Below, piece after piece: positions 33,084 to 40,702 of a DNA stretch of 41,080 bases. Position 1 is the stretch's first letter; every line of letters begins with the position of its first letter. Below the pieces are notes generated by a model. That model saw only the letters and a program-made list of their open reading frames with translations, had not been told where the DNA came from and did not search any database. Both the position numbers and the translations under genes were made by a program. This stretch comes from Streptomyces luteolus (lineage in GTDB: Bacteria; Actinomycetota; Actinomycetes; Streptomycetales; Streptomycetaceae), in NCBI RefSeq assembly GCF_029968015.1, contig NZ_JASCIS010000063.1, forward strand, positions 1-41,080, given 5' to 3'.

Positions 33084-34217
33084 TCAGGATCCGCCGAGCA
33101 GGTGCGCGTACACACCGAAGACTCCGACCGTGAGCGGCAACAGGCCGACCACTCCGATCGATTCGACCAGGTCGGCCGCGCGCCGCAGCCGCTGCGCGAG
33201 CGGCGGCGCGGGCTGCAGGACGAGGGCGAGCAGCGGCAGGGCCGCGGCCAGGCCGAGCAGCAGGAGCGGGCCCGGCCCGTCCGTGCCGCGCAGCCAGAGC
33301 TCCGCGAGCCGTACGACGAGTACGGCGGCGGCCGCGAACACCGCGACGACCTCGACGGCCAGCGGGAACGCCCGTGCCCTGGCGAGGAGTACGACGGCGG
33401 TGACCGCGGTGGCCAGGACCGTCCACGGCGTGGGCGCGGCCGAGGTGAGCAGCCAGCCCGCGGCCGCCGCCGAGGCCGCCGTGAGGACGGTGGCGGCGAC
33501 GAGGCCGCGGTGGGTGTCGGCGAGCGCGTCGGCGACATGGTGGCGGCTGACCGAACTGCCCGCCGCGCGCCGGTCGTCGATGGCCGTCAGGCCGGTGGCG
33601 CGCAGCGCGATCCGGGGCAGCAGGCCGAGCAGGACGAGCGAGGCGAGCGCGAGCAGGGCGCCGAGCCGGGCCGGTGCGCCGTCGACGGCGAGCGCGGCCA
33701 GTTCCCACAGCGCGGTGAGCGCCACGGCGGCGCCCGCGCCGACGAGCCCGGCGCGGGCGAACGGCGTGCACAGCCCGAGCAGCAGCAGGCCGAGCGCGAC
33801 GGCGGCCGCAGTGACGGCGAGCCGGGCCGCGCCGGGCAGCGCGTGCGCGTCGGCCGCGGTCCAGGCACCGGCCACGGCGAACAGGGCGGCGATCACAAGG
33901 AGTACGGCCGCGAGCCCGCGGTTGCCGCGGCCCGCGACGGACGCGGGGGCGCCCCTGTCGGTCCTGGCGGCGAGCGCGCCGACAGCGGCGACGACGAGTG
34001 CGCTGCCCAGCAGTCCGTACGCCACCGGGCCCGCCGGGTAGGCGGCGCGGGCGAACTGCGTGGTCACGGCGGCGAGGAGGAGTGCGGCGGCGGCCGCGAC
34101 CGGGCGGCGCGCGGCGGGCCGCCAGCGCCAGGTCCGCAGGTCGAGCCGCCCGGCCGCCGCGGTCATGTCGTCGTGCGGCTCCGCCGAGGCGCCCACCCCA
34201 CCCACCACGTTCACCAC
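33084..34217 (-). CDS. EccD-like integral membrane protein (type VII secretion-related)
   Basis: A 377-residue protein with about eleven membrane segments, the number in EccD, the pore-lining subunit of type VII (ESX) secretion. The C-terminal block LRRAADLVESIGVVGLLPLTVGVFGVY matches the end of EccD. It lacks the ubiquitin-like cytoplasmic domain that normally precedes the first segment; only ~33 residues, including DLRTWRWRPAARRP, come before it. The GTG start follows GAGAGG; an internal ATG at 34166 is an alternative. It precedes the MinD-like ATPase by 22 nt, so the two form an operon. No eccB, eccC, mycP or esx genes are in view. Confidence 0.72.
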   Translation of the reverse strand: MVNVVGGVGASAEPHDDMTAAAGRLDLRTWRWRPAARRPVAAAAALLLAAVTTQFARAAYPAGPVAYGLLGSALVVAAVGALAARTDRGAPASVAGRGNRGLAAVLLVIAALFAVAGAWTAADAHALPGAARLAVTAAAVALGLLLLGLCTPFARAGLVGAGAAVALTALWELAALAVDGAPARLGALLALASLVLLGLLPRIALRATGLTAIDDRRAAGSSVSRHHVADALADTHRGLVAATVLTAASAAAAGWLLTSAAPTPWTVLATAVTAVVLLARARAFPLAVEVVAVFAAAAVLVVRLAELWLRGTDGPGPLLLLGLAAALPLLALVLQPAPPLAQRLRRAADLVESIGVVGLLPLTVGVFGVYAHLLGGS

Positions 34218-34816
34218 GCGCGGGAACCTCTCATCGCCAACCTCTTTGCCCTGCTGTGTAGTTGAGTCCTGGCGCCGTTCGTCATGCGTCGTCCCCGAGT
34301 CCGAGCAGGCCGCGCATCTCCGCGTACTTGCGGGTCAGCCGTCCCCCAAGCTCTCGACTGCGCTCGAGCAGGGAGGTACCCCCATCGCGTCGGCTCGTCC
34401 AGGGCGGCGAGCCGGGCCGGATCGGCATTGTGCGCGAGATCGGCGGTTTTGACGAGGGTGGCGCCGGGAGTCGCGAGGATGCGGTCGGCGTAGCCTCGCG
34501 GGTTCTCGCCGGGGCGTTTGGTGAGGGCCAGGACGATCTGTTTCGTACGGGCCGTGAGCGGGGCGTCGGCCAGCCACTGCTCGGTGAGGGCCGCGTCCTC
34601 GATCGCGTCGTGCAGCCAGGCCGCGGCGATCTGTTCGTCGTCGCCCCCTCGGACGCGCACTCCCTCGGCGACGGCGGCGAGATGCTCGGCGTACGGCCGT
34701 CCCGCCTTGTCGGTCTGCGTGGCGTGGGCGTCCCGGGCGAGGGCCTCGACCTCGGTGAGGCTCAGCCTCCGACGCGGCTGCTGCCGCTGCTGCTGCCGCT
34801 GCTGCTGCCGCTCCAT
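34211..34816 (-). CDS. HD-domain (RelA/SpoT-like) protein with C-terminus altered by an inserted element
   Basis: An HD-domain metal-dependent phosphohydrolase-like protein. Visible motifs are ARDAHATQTDKAGRPYAEHL, IAAAWLHDAIEDA (the HD pair) and LVKTADLAHNADPARL (the third metal Asp), as in the (p)ppGpp hydrolase domain of small SpoT homologues. After ALDEPTR a 46-nt palindromic element shifts the frame, giving 42 unrelated residues and a stop at 34211 overlapping the EccD-like start. Removing 46 nt restores LTRKYAEMRGLLGLGDDA and a stop at 34282, for 162 residues. The metal-binding core is upstream of the change, so it may still be active. ATG 34816 follows GGGAGGGGG; the N-terminus is Gln/Arg repeats. 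Confidence 0.75.
   Translation of the reverse strand: MERQQQRQQQRQQPRRRLSLTEVEALARDAHATQTDKAGRPYAEHLAAVAEGVRVRGGDDEQIAAAWLHDAIEDAALTEQWLADAPLTARTKQIVLALTKRPGENPRGYADRILATPGATLVKTADLAHNADPARLAALDEPTRWGYLPARAQSRAWGTADPQVRGDARPARTRGRRMTNGARTQLHSRAKRLAMRGSRAW
34341..34386. mobile_element. ~45-bp palindromic mini-element inserted in the HD gene
   Basis: The element has imperfect inverted arms (CCCCCAAGCTCTCGA against TCGAGCAGGGAGG) and belongs to one family with 38075-38118 and the outer arms at 19271-19338. It encodes no protein. Excision of 46 nt restores the reading frame and a sensible C-terminus of the host gene, so it was inserted into an intact gene. Confidence 0.8.
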
Positions 34817-34904
34817 CCGTGCCCCCTCCCGCCGCGGATCCTGCCGCGCTTCCCTGCCCGGCATTCTCCCGTACGCGAGCGGAGGCCCCGGCACCGGACC
34901 CTCA

Positions 34905-34963
34905 GTTTCGCCTTCAATCGTTTGGTAACCTAATTATTGACGCTTTCTTGACGCGCCCTTTGC
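34905..34963. promoter_or_regulatory. AT-rich divergent promoter region of HD gene and Kef-type antiporter
   Basis: A locally AT-rich stretch (CCTAATTATTGACG, TTTGGTAACC) with two TTGACG hexamers, unlike the surrounding ~72 % GC sequence. Probably holds the antiporter promoter and possibly an operator. No confident -10 was assigned. Confidence 0.4.
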
Positions 34964-35053
34964 TTGCCGAAGGGGCGTCACGTATGCCCACCCGACCGCG
35001 CACGACCTGACTCGGAGGTACGGCCCATCGGACACGCGGACACCCTGATAGCC

Positions 35054-36217
35054 ATGGGCGGCGCCTTCCTCGCCGCCGCAGTCCTCGCCCGCCTCGGCGG
35101 CCGGATCGGACTGCCCACCATTCCCCTCTTCATCCTGGCCGGGATCCTCCTCGGCCCGCACACCCCCGGCTGGGTGCTGCTGTCCGACCCGCACGACCTG
35201 GAGATGCTCTCGGCGCTCGGCCTGGTGCTGCTGCTCTTCTACCTCGGCCTCGAGTTCCACATGGACGACCTCAAGGCGGGCGGCCGCAAGATGGCCCTCG
35301 CCGGCGGGGCCTACCTCGTGCTGAACGTCGGCGCGGGCCTGGGCTTCGGATTCGCCCTCGGCTGGGGCACCTCCGAGGCGCTGGTTCTCGCCGGGGTGCT
35401 CGGCATCTCGTCCTCGGCGATCGTCACCAAGGTCCTGGTGGACACGGGTCGGCTCGGCAACCCGGAGACCAAGCCGATCCTCGGGATCATCGTGGTCGAG
35501 GACGTCTTCCTCGCCCTCTACCTGGCCGCGCTCCAGCCCATCCTGTCCGGCGCCGACAGCCTCTCGTCGGCCCTGATGGACGGCGGCAAGGCCTTCGGCT
35601 TCCTGCTGCTGCTCGCGCTGGCCGCGCGGTTCGGTACGAAGCTGGTCGGCCGGCTCATCAACACCCCGGACGACGAGCTGCTCGTCATCTCCTTCCTCGG
35701 CGCGGCCGTCTTCCTCGCCGGTGTCTCCGAGTGGTTCGGGGTCGCGGACGCGATCGGCGCGTTCATGGTCGGCCTGATGCTCGGCTCCACCAGCTCCGGC
35801 GAACGCATCCGGAAGCTGGTCCATCCGCTGCGGGACGCGTTCGGCGCGATCTTCTTCTTCGCCTTCGGCCTCTCCATCGACCCCGGCGACCTGCCGGTGG
35901 TGCTGTGGCCGGTGCTCGCCGCGGTTGCGCTGACGCTGTTGATGAACGTGCTTGCGGGGCTGGCGGCGGCGAAGGTGTACGACTTCGGGGCCGGGCCCGC
36001 CGCGAACATCTCGACGACGCTGCTCGCGCGAGGGGAGTTCGCGCTGATCCTCGCCACGATGGCCGCTGCCGCGGGTCTGGACGAGCGGCTGTCGCCGTTC
36101 ATCGCGGGGTACGTGTTGCTGCTCGCGGTTCTCGGGCCCCTTGCGGCGGGGCGGTCGCCTGTCCGGCGGGGGGTTCCCGTGGGGGCGGTGGAGGAGCGGG
36201 TCGGCGCCGGGGTGTGA
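35054..36217 (+). CDS. Kef-type cation:proton antiporter (CPA2 family)
   Basis: A 387-residue membrane transporter with about 12 segments, exchanging K+ or Na+ for H+. Family features are GLPTIPLFILAGILLGPHTPG near the start, LALVLLLFYLGLEFHMDDL-type segment, GISSSAIVTKVLVDTGRL and DAIGAFMVGLMLGSTSSGERI, and a C-terminal ANISTTLLARGEFALILA. No RCK/TrkA domain is attached and no regulatory subunit gene is adjacent. The ATG at 35054 is the first ATG in the conserved part, but the strong GGAGG lies 8 bases before an ATC codon at 35027 that begins IGHADTLIAMG; homologues I recall begin (M)GHADTLIAMG there, so the true start may be non-standard. Confidence 0.85.
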   Translation: MGGAFLAAAVLARLGGRIGLPTIPLFILAGILLGPHTPGWVLLSDPHDLEMLSALGLVLLLFYLGLEFHMDDLKAGGRKMALAGGAYLVLNVGAGLGFGFALGWGTSEALVLAGVLGISSSAIVTKVLVDTGRLGNPETKPILGIIVVEDVFLALYLAALQPILSGADSLSSALMDGGKAFGFLLLLALAARFGTKLVGRLINTPDDELLVISFLGAAVFLAGVSEWFGVADAIGAFMVGLMLGSTSSGERIRKLVHPLRDAFGAIFFFAFGLSIDPGDLPVVLWPVLAAVALTLLMNVLAGLAAAKVYDFGAGPAANISTTLLARGEFALILATMAAAAGLDERLSPFIAGYVLLLAVLGPLAAGRSPVRRGVPVGAVEERVGAGV

Positions 36218-36275
36218 GTCGTACGCGCCGTAGGGGTTCGGTGTCGTCGCCGGGTGCGGCCCGGTGGTCCGTCCT

Positions 36276-36375
36276 CGCGCAGTTCCCCGCGCCCCTGAGC
36301 GATGCGGCTGCGCCGCCGCTCATCGAGGAAGGCGCGGCGCAGCCGCAGGCCTTCAGGGGCGCGGGGAACTGCGCG
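36276..36375. terminator. Long nested inverted repeat between convergent genes (bidirectional terminator)
   Basis: A perfect 23-bp outer stem (36276-36298 against 36353-36375) encloses a 12-bp inner stem (GCGGCTGCGCCG, 36304-36315, against 36335-36346). It lies between the Kef antiporter and phosphatase gene ends. The outer arm is a copy of the dispersed repeat also present at 26951. Confidence 0.88.
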
Positions 36376-36420
36376 ACCGGCCCAGGACGGCCCGCACCCG
36401 GCAGCGGTGAACGGGAAAAC

Positions 36421-37596
36421 TCACGCGTCCCGGCAGAGCAGCAGCAGCGCCCGGTCGTCGTTGACGTCCTTCGCCACCGCCTCGATCAGGTGCCACGCCG
36501 CCCCGTGAAAGCCCCCGGCAACGTAGCGGTCGGCCTCGCCGGTCAGGCGGTCGATGCCCTCGGAGAGGTCGCGCTCGGCGGTCTCCACCAGGCCGTCGGT
36601 GAACAGCATCAGCACGTCGCCGGGGCCGAGCCGCCCCTTCACCGGGTCGAACTGCGCCCCGTCGTACACCCCGAGCAGCGGGCCCTCGGCGGACTTCTCC
36701 TCCCAGCGGCCGGTGCCGGCGTGCAGCTGGACGGCGGGCGGGTGGCCCGCGGAGAGGAGCTCGTAGTCCCCGGAGTCCAGGTCGAGGGCGAGGTGGATGG
36801 AGGTCGCGAAGCCCTCGTCCCAGTCCTGGCGGAGCAGATAGCCGTTGGCGGCGGGCAGGAACGCGTGCGGCGGCAGCGAGCCGAGCAGTCCGCCGAAGGC
36901 ACCGGAGAGCAGCAGCGCACGGGAGCCCGCGTCCATGCCCTTGCCGGAGACGTCGGTGAGGACGACCTCAAGCGTGCGCCCGCCGCTCGTGCGCGCGGCG
37001 ACCACGAAGTCACCGGAGAACGACTGGCCGCCCGCGGGCCGCAGCGCCATCTCGCGGTGCCAGCCGGGCGGCAGCCCCGGCAGCTTGCTCTGGGTCTTGA
37101 TCCGCTCGCGCAGGTCGAACAGCATCGTGCCGCCGCGCCGCCACGGCACCCCGACCCGGCTGCGGAACTGCGCGATGACCAGGCCGAAGAAGCCGCAGGC
37201 CGCCACGGTCAGGACGACGCCGGGCGTGACCCGCGAGGCGCCCTCGGTGTACGGGCCGAGCTGCACCGACTCGACGATCAGGGCTCCGGCGGCCGCCGCG
37301 TACAGGCCGAGCAGGCTGGCCGGGCGGAGCAGCAGGCCGCCCGCGACGATCGGCAGGACGAGCAGGGCGGGCGAGAACCAGACCGGAATCGCGAGCGTGC
37401 CGAGGGCGATCACCGGGATGGTGAGGAGCAGCCCGGCCAGGGCGATCCAGTCGGAGCCGTCGCCGCGGAAGTAGTCGACCCCGGATTTGCGCAGCGCGAT
37501 GCGGGCCCGGTGCAGACGCTTGCGCAACCGGGCCGGGAACGTCTCCGCTGCCGCGCGCCGCTCGGGGTCGCGGCGGCTCCGATGTCGTACCGCCAT
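36421..37596 (-). CDS. Membrane-anchored PP2C/SpoIIE-type serine phosphatase
   Basis: A 391-residue phosphatase with an N-terminal cytoplasmic basic segment, about four membrane segments between ~50 and 145 (LAGLLLTIPVIALGTLAIP … FFGLVIAQFR), and a C-terminal SpoIIE domain. Metal-coordinating motifs are FSGDFVVA, VVLTDVSGKGMDAGS, MLFTDGLVE and NDDRALLLL. SAGHPPAVQL is the usual conserved loop. Such enzymes act on anti-sigma-factor antagonists in Streptomyces; no STAS or anti-sigma gene is adjacent here, so the target is unknown. It diverges from the Eis-like gene. ATG 37596 gives MAVRHRSRRDPERR. Confidence 0.9.
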   Translation of the reverse strand: MAVRHRSRRDPERRAAAETFPARLRKRLHRARIALRKSGVDYFRGDGSDWIALAGLLLTIPVIALGTLAIPVWFSPALLVLPIVAGGLLLRPASLLGLYAAAAGALIVESVQLGPYTEGASRVTPGVVLTVAACGFFGLVIAQFRSRVGVPWRRGGTMLFDLRERIKTQSKLPGLPPGWHREMALRPAGGQSFSGDFVVAARTSGGRTLEVVLTDVSGKGMDAGSRALLLSGAFGGLLGSLPPHAFLPAANGYLLRQDWDEGFATSIHLALDLDSGDYELLSAGHPPAVQLHAGTGRWEEKSAEGPLLGVYDGAQFDPVKGRLGPGDVLMLFTDGLVETAERDLSEGIDRLTGEADRYVAGGFHGAAWHLIEAVAKDVNDDRALLLLCRDA

Positions 37597-37737
37597 TGCT
37601 CGCGGACTCTATACAGGCTTTCTGGAGATGCGCACGGGAGGTACCGGTTGTCCCTCTGTCGAGCGGGACGAACGGCCCGGACGTGACGGCAGAAATCCCC
37701 TCGCCCTCACTCGACGGGGGTTGATAGGGATGGGCCC

Positions 37738-39014
37738 ATGACGACGGATGTACGCGTACTGCAGCCCGACGACTGGGAGCGCTGGTTCAGCGGTCTGGAG
37801 CTCGCCTTCGGGGGAGTGCGGTGGCCCGATGAGGTGCGCGCCTTTGACCGTGACGTCACCGAGTTCGAGCGCTCCCTCGGCGTCTGGGAGGGGGACGGGG
37901 ACGGGGTCGTCGGTACTGCGGGGGCGTTCTCGTTCCGGATGACCGTGCCGGGCGGCGCGGCCGTGCGCACGGCGGGCGTCACGATGGTCGGCGTCGCGCC
38001 CACGCACCGGCGGCGCGGCATCCTGACGTCGATGATGCGGCGCCAGCTCGACGACATACGCGCCCTGGGCGAGCCTCCCCCAAGTTCTCGACTGCGCTCG
38101 AACAGGGGGGACCCCCATCCGTACTCACCGCGTCCGAGGCCGCGATCTACGGCCGGTTCGGGTACGGCGTCGCGACGCAGCGCCTCGGCGCCCGCATCCG
38201 GACCGATCAGGTACGCCTCCAACTCCCGCCCGGAACCGATGAGTTCACGCTCCGGCTCGCCGAACCGGCGGACGTCCTCGACCGGTGCGAGGCGGTGTAC
38301 GCGCGGCAGGCGGCGGCGCGACCCGGGATGCTCGTGCGGCGGCCCGGCTGGGAGCGGCACGGAGTGATCGACCCGGCGCAGGAGCGGGCGGGCGGTTCGG
38401 CGCTGCAGTGCGTGCTCGCCGAGCGCGGCGGCGAGGTGCTCGGGTATGCCCGGTATCGCCTGAAGCCGGAGTGGGAGGGCGCGGGTGTTCCGGCCGGGGT
38501 GGTCACGGTGGAGGACCTGGAGGCGCCGGAGCCCGGCGCGTACGCCGCGCTGTGCCGGTACCTCTTCGACCTGGACCTGATGTCGACGGTGGCGATGCGC
38601 AACCGCCCCGCCGACGACGCCTGGCAGCACCTCGTCTCCGACATCCGCCGCTGCTCGGTGGCGCTGCGGGACGGCCTGTTCCTGCGGCCGGTGGAGGTGG
38701 GCGCGGCCCTGGAGGCGCGGACGTACGCCACGGACGTGGATGTCGTCCTGGATGTCTCCGACCCGTTCTGCCCCTGGAACACCGGCCGTTGGCGGCTGTC
38801 CGGCGGGCCGAAGGGCGCCGTCTGCGCGCGCACCGACGACCCGGCCGATCTCACCTTGTCCGTACGGGAGTTGGGGACGGTCTACCTCGGCGGGTTCTCC
38901 CTGGCCGCTCTCGCGGCGGCGGGCCGGGTGCGGGAGGAGCGGCGCGGCGCGCTCGCCGAGGCCTCGCTCGCGTTCTCCGGCACGGTGGCGCCGTGGCTGC
39001 CGCACGGCTTCTGA
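37738..39014 (+). pseudogene. Eis-like GNAT acetyltransferase interrupted by a palindromic element
   Basis: An Eis-type protein (GNAT plus C-terminal SCP2-like domain) that is split. The first frame runs from ATG 37738 through the acetyl-CoA motif VGVAPTHRRRGILTSMM to ALGEP; the second contains the Tyr-bearing IYGRFGYGVATQ segment, FSLAALAAAGR and the C-terminal Phe (PWLPHGF) whose carboxylate is catalytic in Mycobacterium Eis. A 44-nt element between them shifts the frame. Removing 38075-38118 gives EPVLTASEAAIYGRFGYG and a single 410-residue frame, so no other lesion is visible. As it stands, the second half could only be made by frameshifting or reinitiation. Streptomyces Eis homologues acetylate amines such as aminoglycosides; this copy is probably inactive. 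Confidence 0.85.
38075..38118. mobile_element. 44-bp palindromic mini-element inserted in the Eis-like gene
   Basis: Same family as 34341-34386: both contain CCCCCAAG, then TCTCGACTGCGCTCGA, and end ACCCCCAT. It is one base shorter than its relative. Arms 38076-38091 and 38097-38111 form an imperfect hairpin. Precise loss of the 44 bases restores the frame. Confidence 0.85.
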
Positions 39015-39039
39015 ACGAGCCCGTCCCGTACGGGAGTTG

Positions 39040-39864
39040 TCACCGGCCTCGCTGGCAGTCCGGGCACCAGAACAGATTGCGGGCGGCGAGATCGGCGGTG
39101 CGGATCTCGCCGCCACAGATGTGGCAGGACTGGTTCGCCCTGCGGTAGACGTACACCTCACCGCCGTGGTCGTCGACCCTCGGCGGGCGGCCCATCGCCT
39201 CCGGCGTGTGCTCGGGGCGGACGGTGTCGATGCGGTTGTGCCGCACCCCCTCCCGCATCAGCCCGACCAGATCGTCCCAGATCGCGGTCCACTCGTCGTA
39301 CGCGAGGTCCTTGCCGGGGCGGTACGGGTCGATGCCGTGCCGGAAGAGGACTTCCGCGCGGTAGACGTTGCCGACGCCCGCGATGACCTTCTGGTCCATG
39401 AGCAGCGCGGCGACGGTGCTGCGGGAGCGGGAGATCCGCTGCCACGCCTTGTCCGGGTCGTTCGTGGTGCCGTCGACGGGGCGCAGCGGGTCGGGGCCGA
39501 GGCGCTCGTGTATCGCCTGCTTCTCGGCGTCCGTGATCAGCGCGCAGGTCGTGGGCCCGCGCAGATCCGCGTACGCGGTGGGGCCGACGAGGCGGAGGCG
39601 GACGGTGTCCGTGGGCGGCGGGGCGGGCACGTCGCCGAAGTTCAGCTTGCCGAAGAGGCCGAGGTGGATGTGGACGTGGCCGGCCGGGCCGAAGCCGAGG
39701 AAGAGGTGCTTGCCGTGGGCGTCGGCGGTGTCCAGCGACTGGCCGTCGAGGAGGGCCGCGGCGTCGCTGAACTTGCCCTGGGGGCTGGTTGCGCGGACCT
39801 GCCGGTCGAGGAAGCGGTCTCGGTGGTCGGCGGCGAGGCGGTGGATCGTGTGCCCTTCCGGCAC
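39040..39864 (-). CDS. Nei-family DNA glycosylase (Fpg/Nei)
   Basis: A 274-residue DNA glycosylase/AP lyase of the Nei2 type, removing oxidised pyrimidines. After Met removal the N-terminus is PEGHTIHRLA, with the catalytic Pro and Glu. SPQGKFSDAA, GKHLFLGFGPAGHVHIHLGLFG and LLMDQKVIAGVGNVYRAEVLF (the H2TH helix pair) follow, and the zinc finger has four cysteines: CHICGGEIRTADLAARN … FWCPDCQ. The GTG at 39864 lies five bases after GGAGGAGA. It is followed at once by the Eis-like gene's opposite-strand end, and rpiB precedes it; the rpiB-nei order is usual in streptomycetes. Confidence 0.93.
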   Translation of the reverse strand: MPEGHTIHRLAADHRDRFLDRQVRATSPQGKFSDAAALLDGQSLDTADAHGKHLFLGFGPAGHVHIHLGLFGKLNFGDVPAPPPTDTVRLRLVGPTAYADLRGPTTCALITDAEKQAIHERLGPDPLRPVDGTTNDPDKAWQRISRSRSTVAALLMDQKVIAGVGNVYRAEVLFRHGIDPYRPGKDLAYDEWTAIWDDLVGLMREGVRHNRIDTVRPEHTPEAMGRPPRVDDHGGEVYVYRRANQSCHICGGEIRTADLAARNLFWCPDCQRGR

Positions 39865-39937
39865 GGGGGGTCTCCTCCGGAGGTTTCGTGATGCGGTGCG
39901 GGTCCGTCGCACGGGGGCCAGCCCCCGGACCCCCGCT

Positions 39938-40006
39938 CCTCAAACGCCGGAGGGGCTGAATTTTGCGGCCTTGGCCGGCAAATCCAGCCCGTCCGGCGTT
40001 TGAGGA
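39938..40006 (-). terminator. 27-bp inverted repeat hairpin between rpiB and nei
   Basis: Arms 39938-39964 and 39980-40006 pair with two mismatches; the loop contains a small CGGCC/GGCCG stem. One arm equals the dispersed repeat at 31549-31575. It lies 44-112 nt past the rpiB stop and would terminate rpiB transcription. Confidence 0.88.
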
Positions 40007-40049
40007 CGAGCCCGGAGGGCGATCGACGGTGCCCGAGTCGACCTCGGAC

Positions 40050-40538
40050 TTACGGCTGCTGCGGGTGGTGCGCCGGAACGGGGGGCAGCTCGCCCGTGGT
40101 CTCGTAAGCCGAGAGCATCTCGATGCGGCGCGTGTGGCGCTCCTCGTCGGAGTACGGGGTCGACAAGAAGATCTCCACGAACTTCGTCGCCTCGTCGAGG
40201 GTGTGCATGCGGCCGCCGATCGACACCACGTTGGCGTTGTTGTGCTCACGGCCGAGCGCGGCGGTCTGCTCGCTCCAGGCGAGGGCGCAGCGGACGCCCT
40301 TGACCTTGTTCGCGGCGATCTGCTCGCCGTTGCCGGAGCCGCCGATCACGATGCCGAGGGAGTCCGGGTCCGCGGCCGTCCGCTCGGCGGCGCGGAGGCA
40401 GAACGGCGGGTAGTCGTCCTGGGCGTCGTAGATGTGGGGGCCGCAGTCCACGGGCTCGTGCCCATGGGCCTTGAGCCACTCGACGAGGTGGTTCTTGAGT
40501 TCATAGCCGGCATGATCCGAGCCGAGGTACACGCGCAT
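40050..40538 (-). CDS. rpiB: Ribose-5-phosphate isomerase B
   Basis: A 162-residue sugar isomerase of the pentose phosphate pathway. The family motifs are MRVYLGSDHAGYELKNHL at the N-terminus, GGSGNGEQIAANKVKGVRCALAW (the phosphate/active-site loop, with Ser where E. coli RpiB has Cys, as in mycobacterial RpiB), and REHNNANVVSIGGRMHTL. The catalytic base is carried by the usual Asp/His/Glu set. The ATG at 40538 is the family start; the longer in-frame extension is not used. A hairpin follows. Confidence 0.95.
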   Translation of the reverse strand: MRVYLGSDHAGYELKNHLVEWLKAHGHEPVDCGPHIYDAQDDYPPFCLRAAERTAADPDSLGIVIGGSGNGEQIAANKVKGVRCALAWSEQTAALGREHNNANVVSIGGRMHTLDEATKFVEIFLSTPYSDEERHTRRIEMLSAYETTGELPPVPAHHPQQP

Positions 40539-40702
40539 GCGTCTGAGTGTGGCACGGCCGGGGAGGGTGGGGCCGCCCCGGGTCGTCGCCCCGCCTCGGG
40601 ACCGGGGTGGTCCTTGCAACGAATCGGAATCAGGTCTTCCGTATATCCGACTAAGAGGTTTGAATGCATGGGCTCGTAACCCGAGAACTTAAGGATTCGT
40701 CC

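Noticed and set aside
38295..39014. The second part of the Eis-like gene as an independent acetyltransferase-related gene
   Set aside because: It lacks the N-terminal GNAT motif and a ribosome binding site, and joins exactly to the upstream frame when the 44-nt element is removed.
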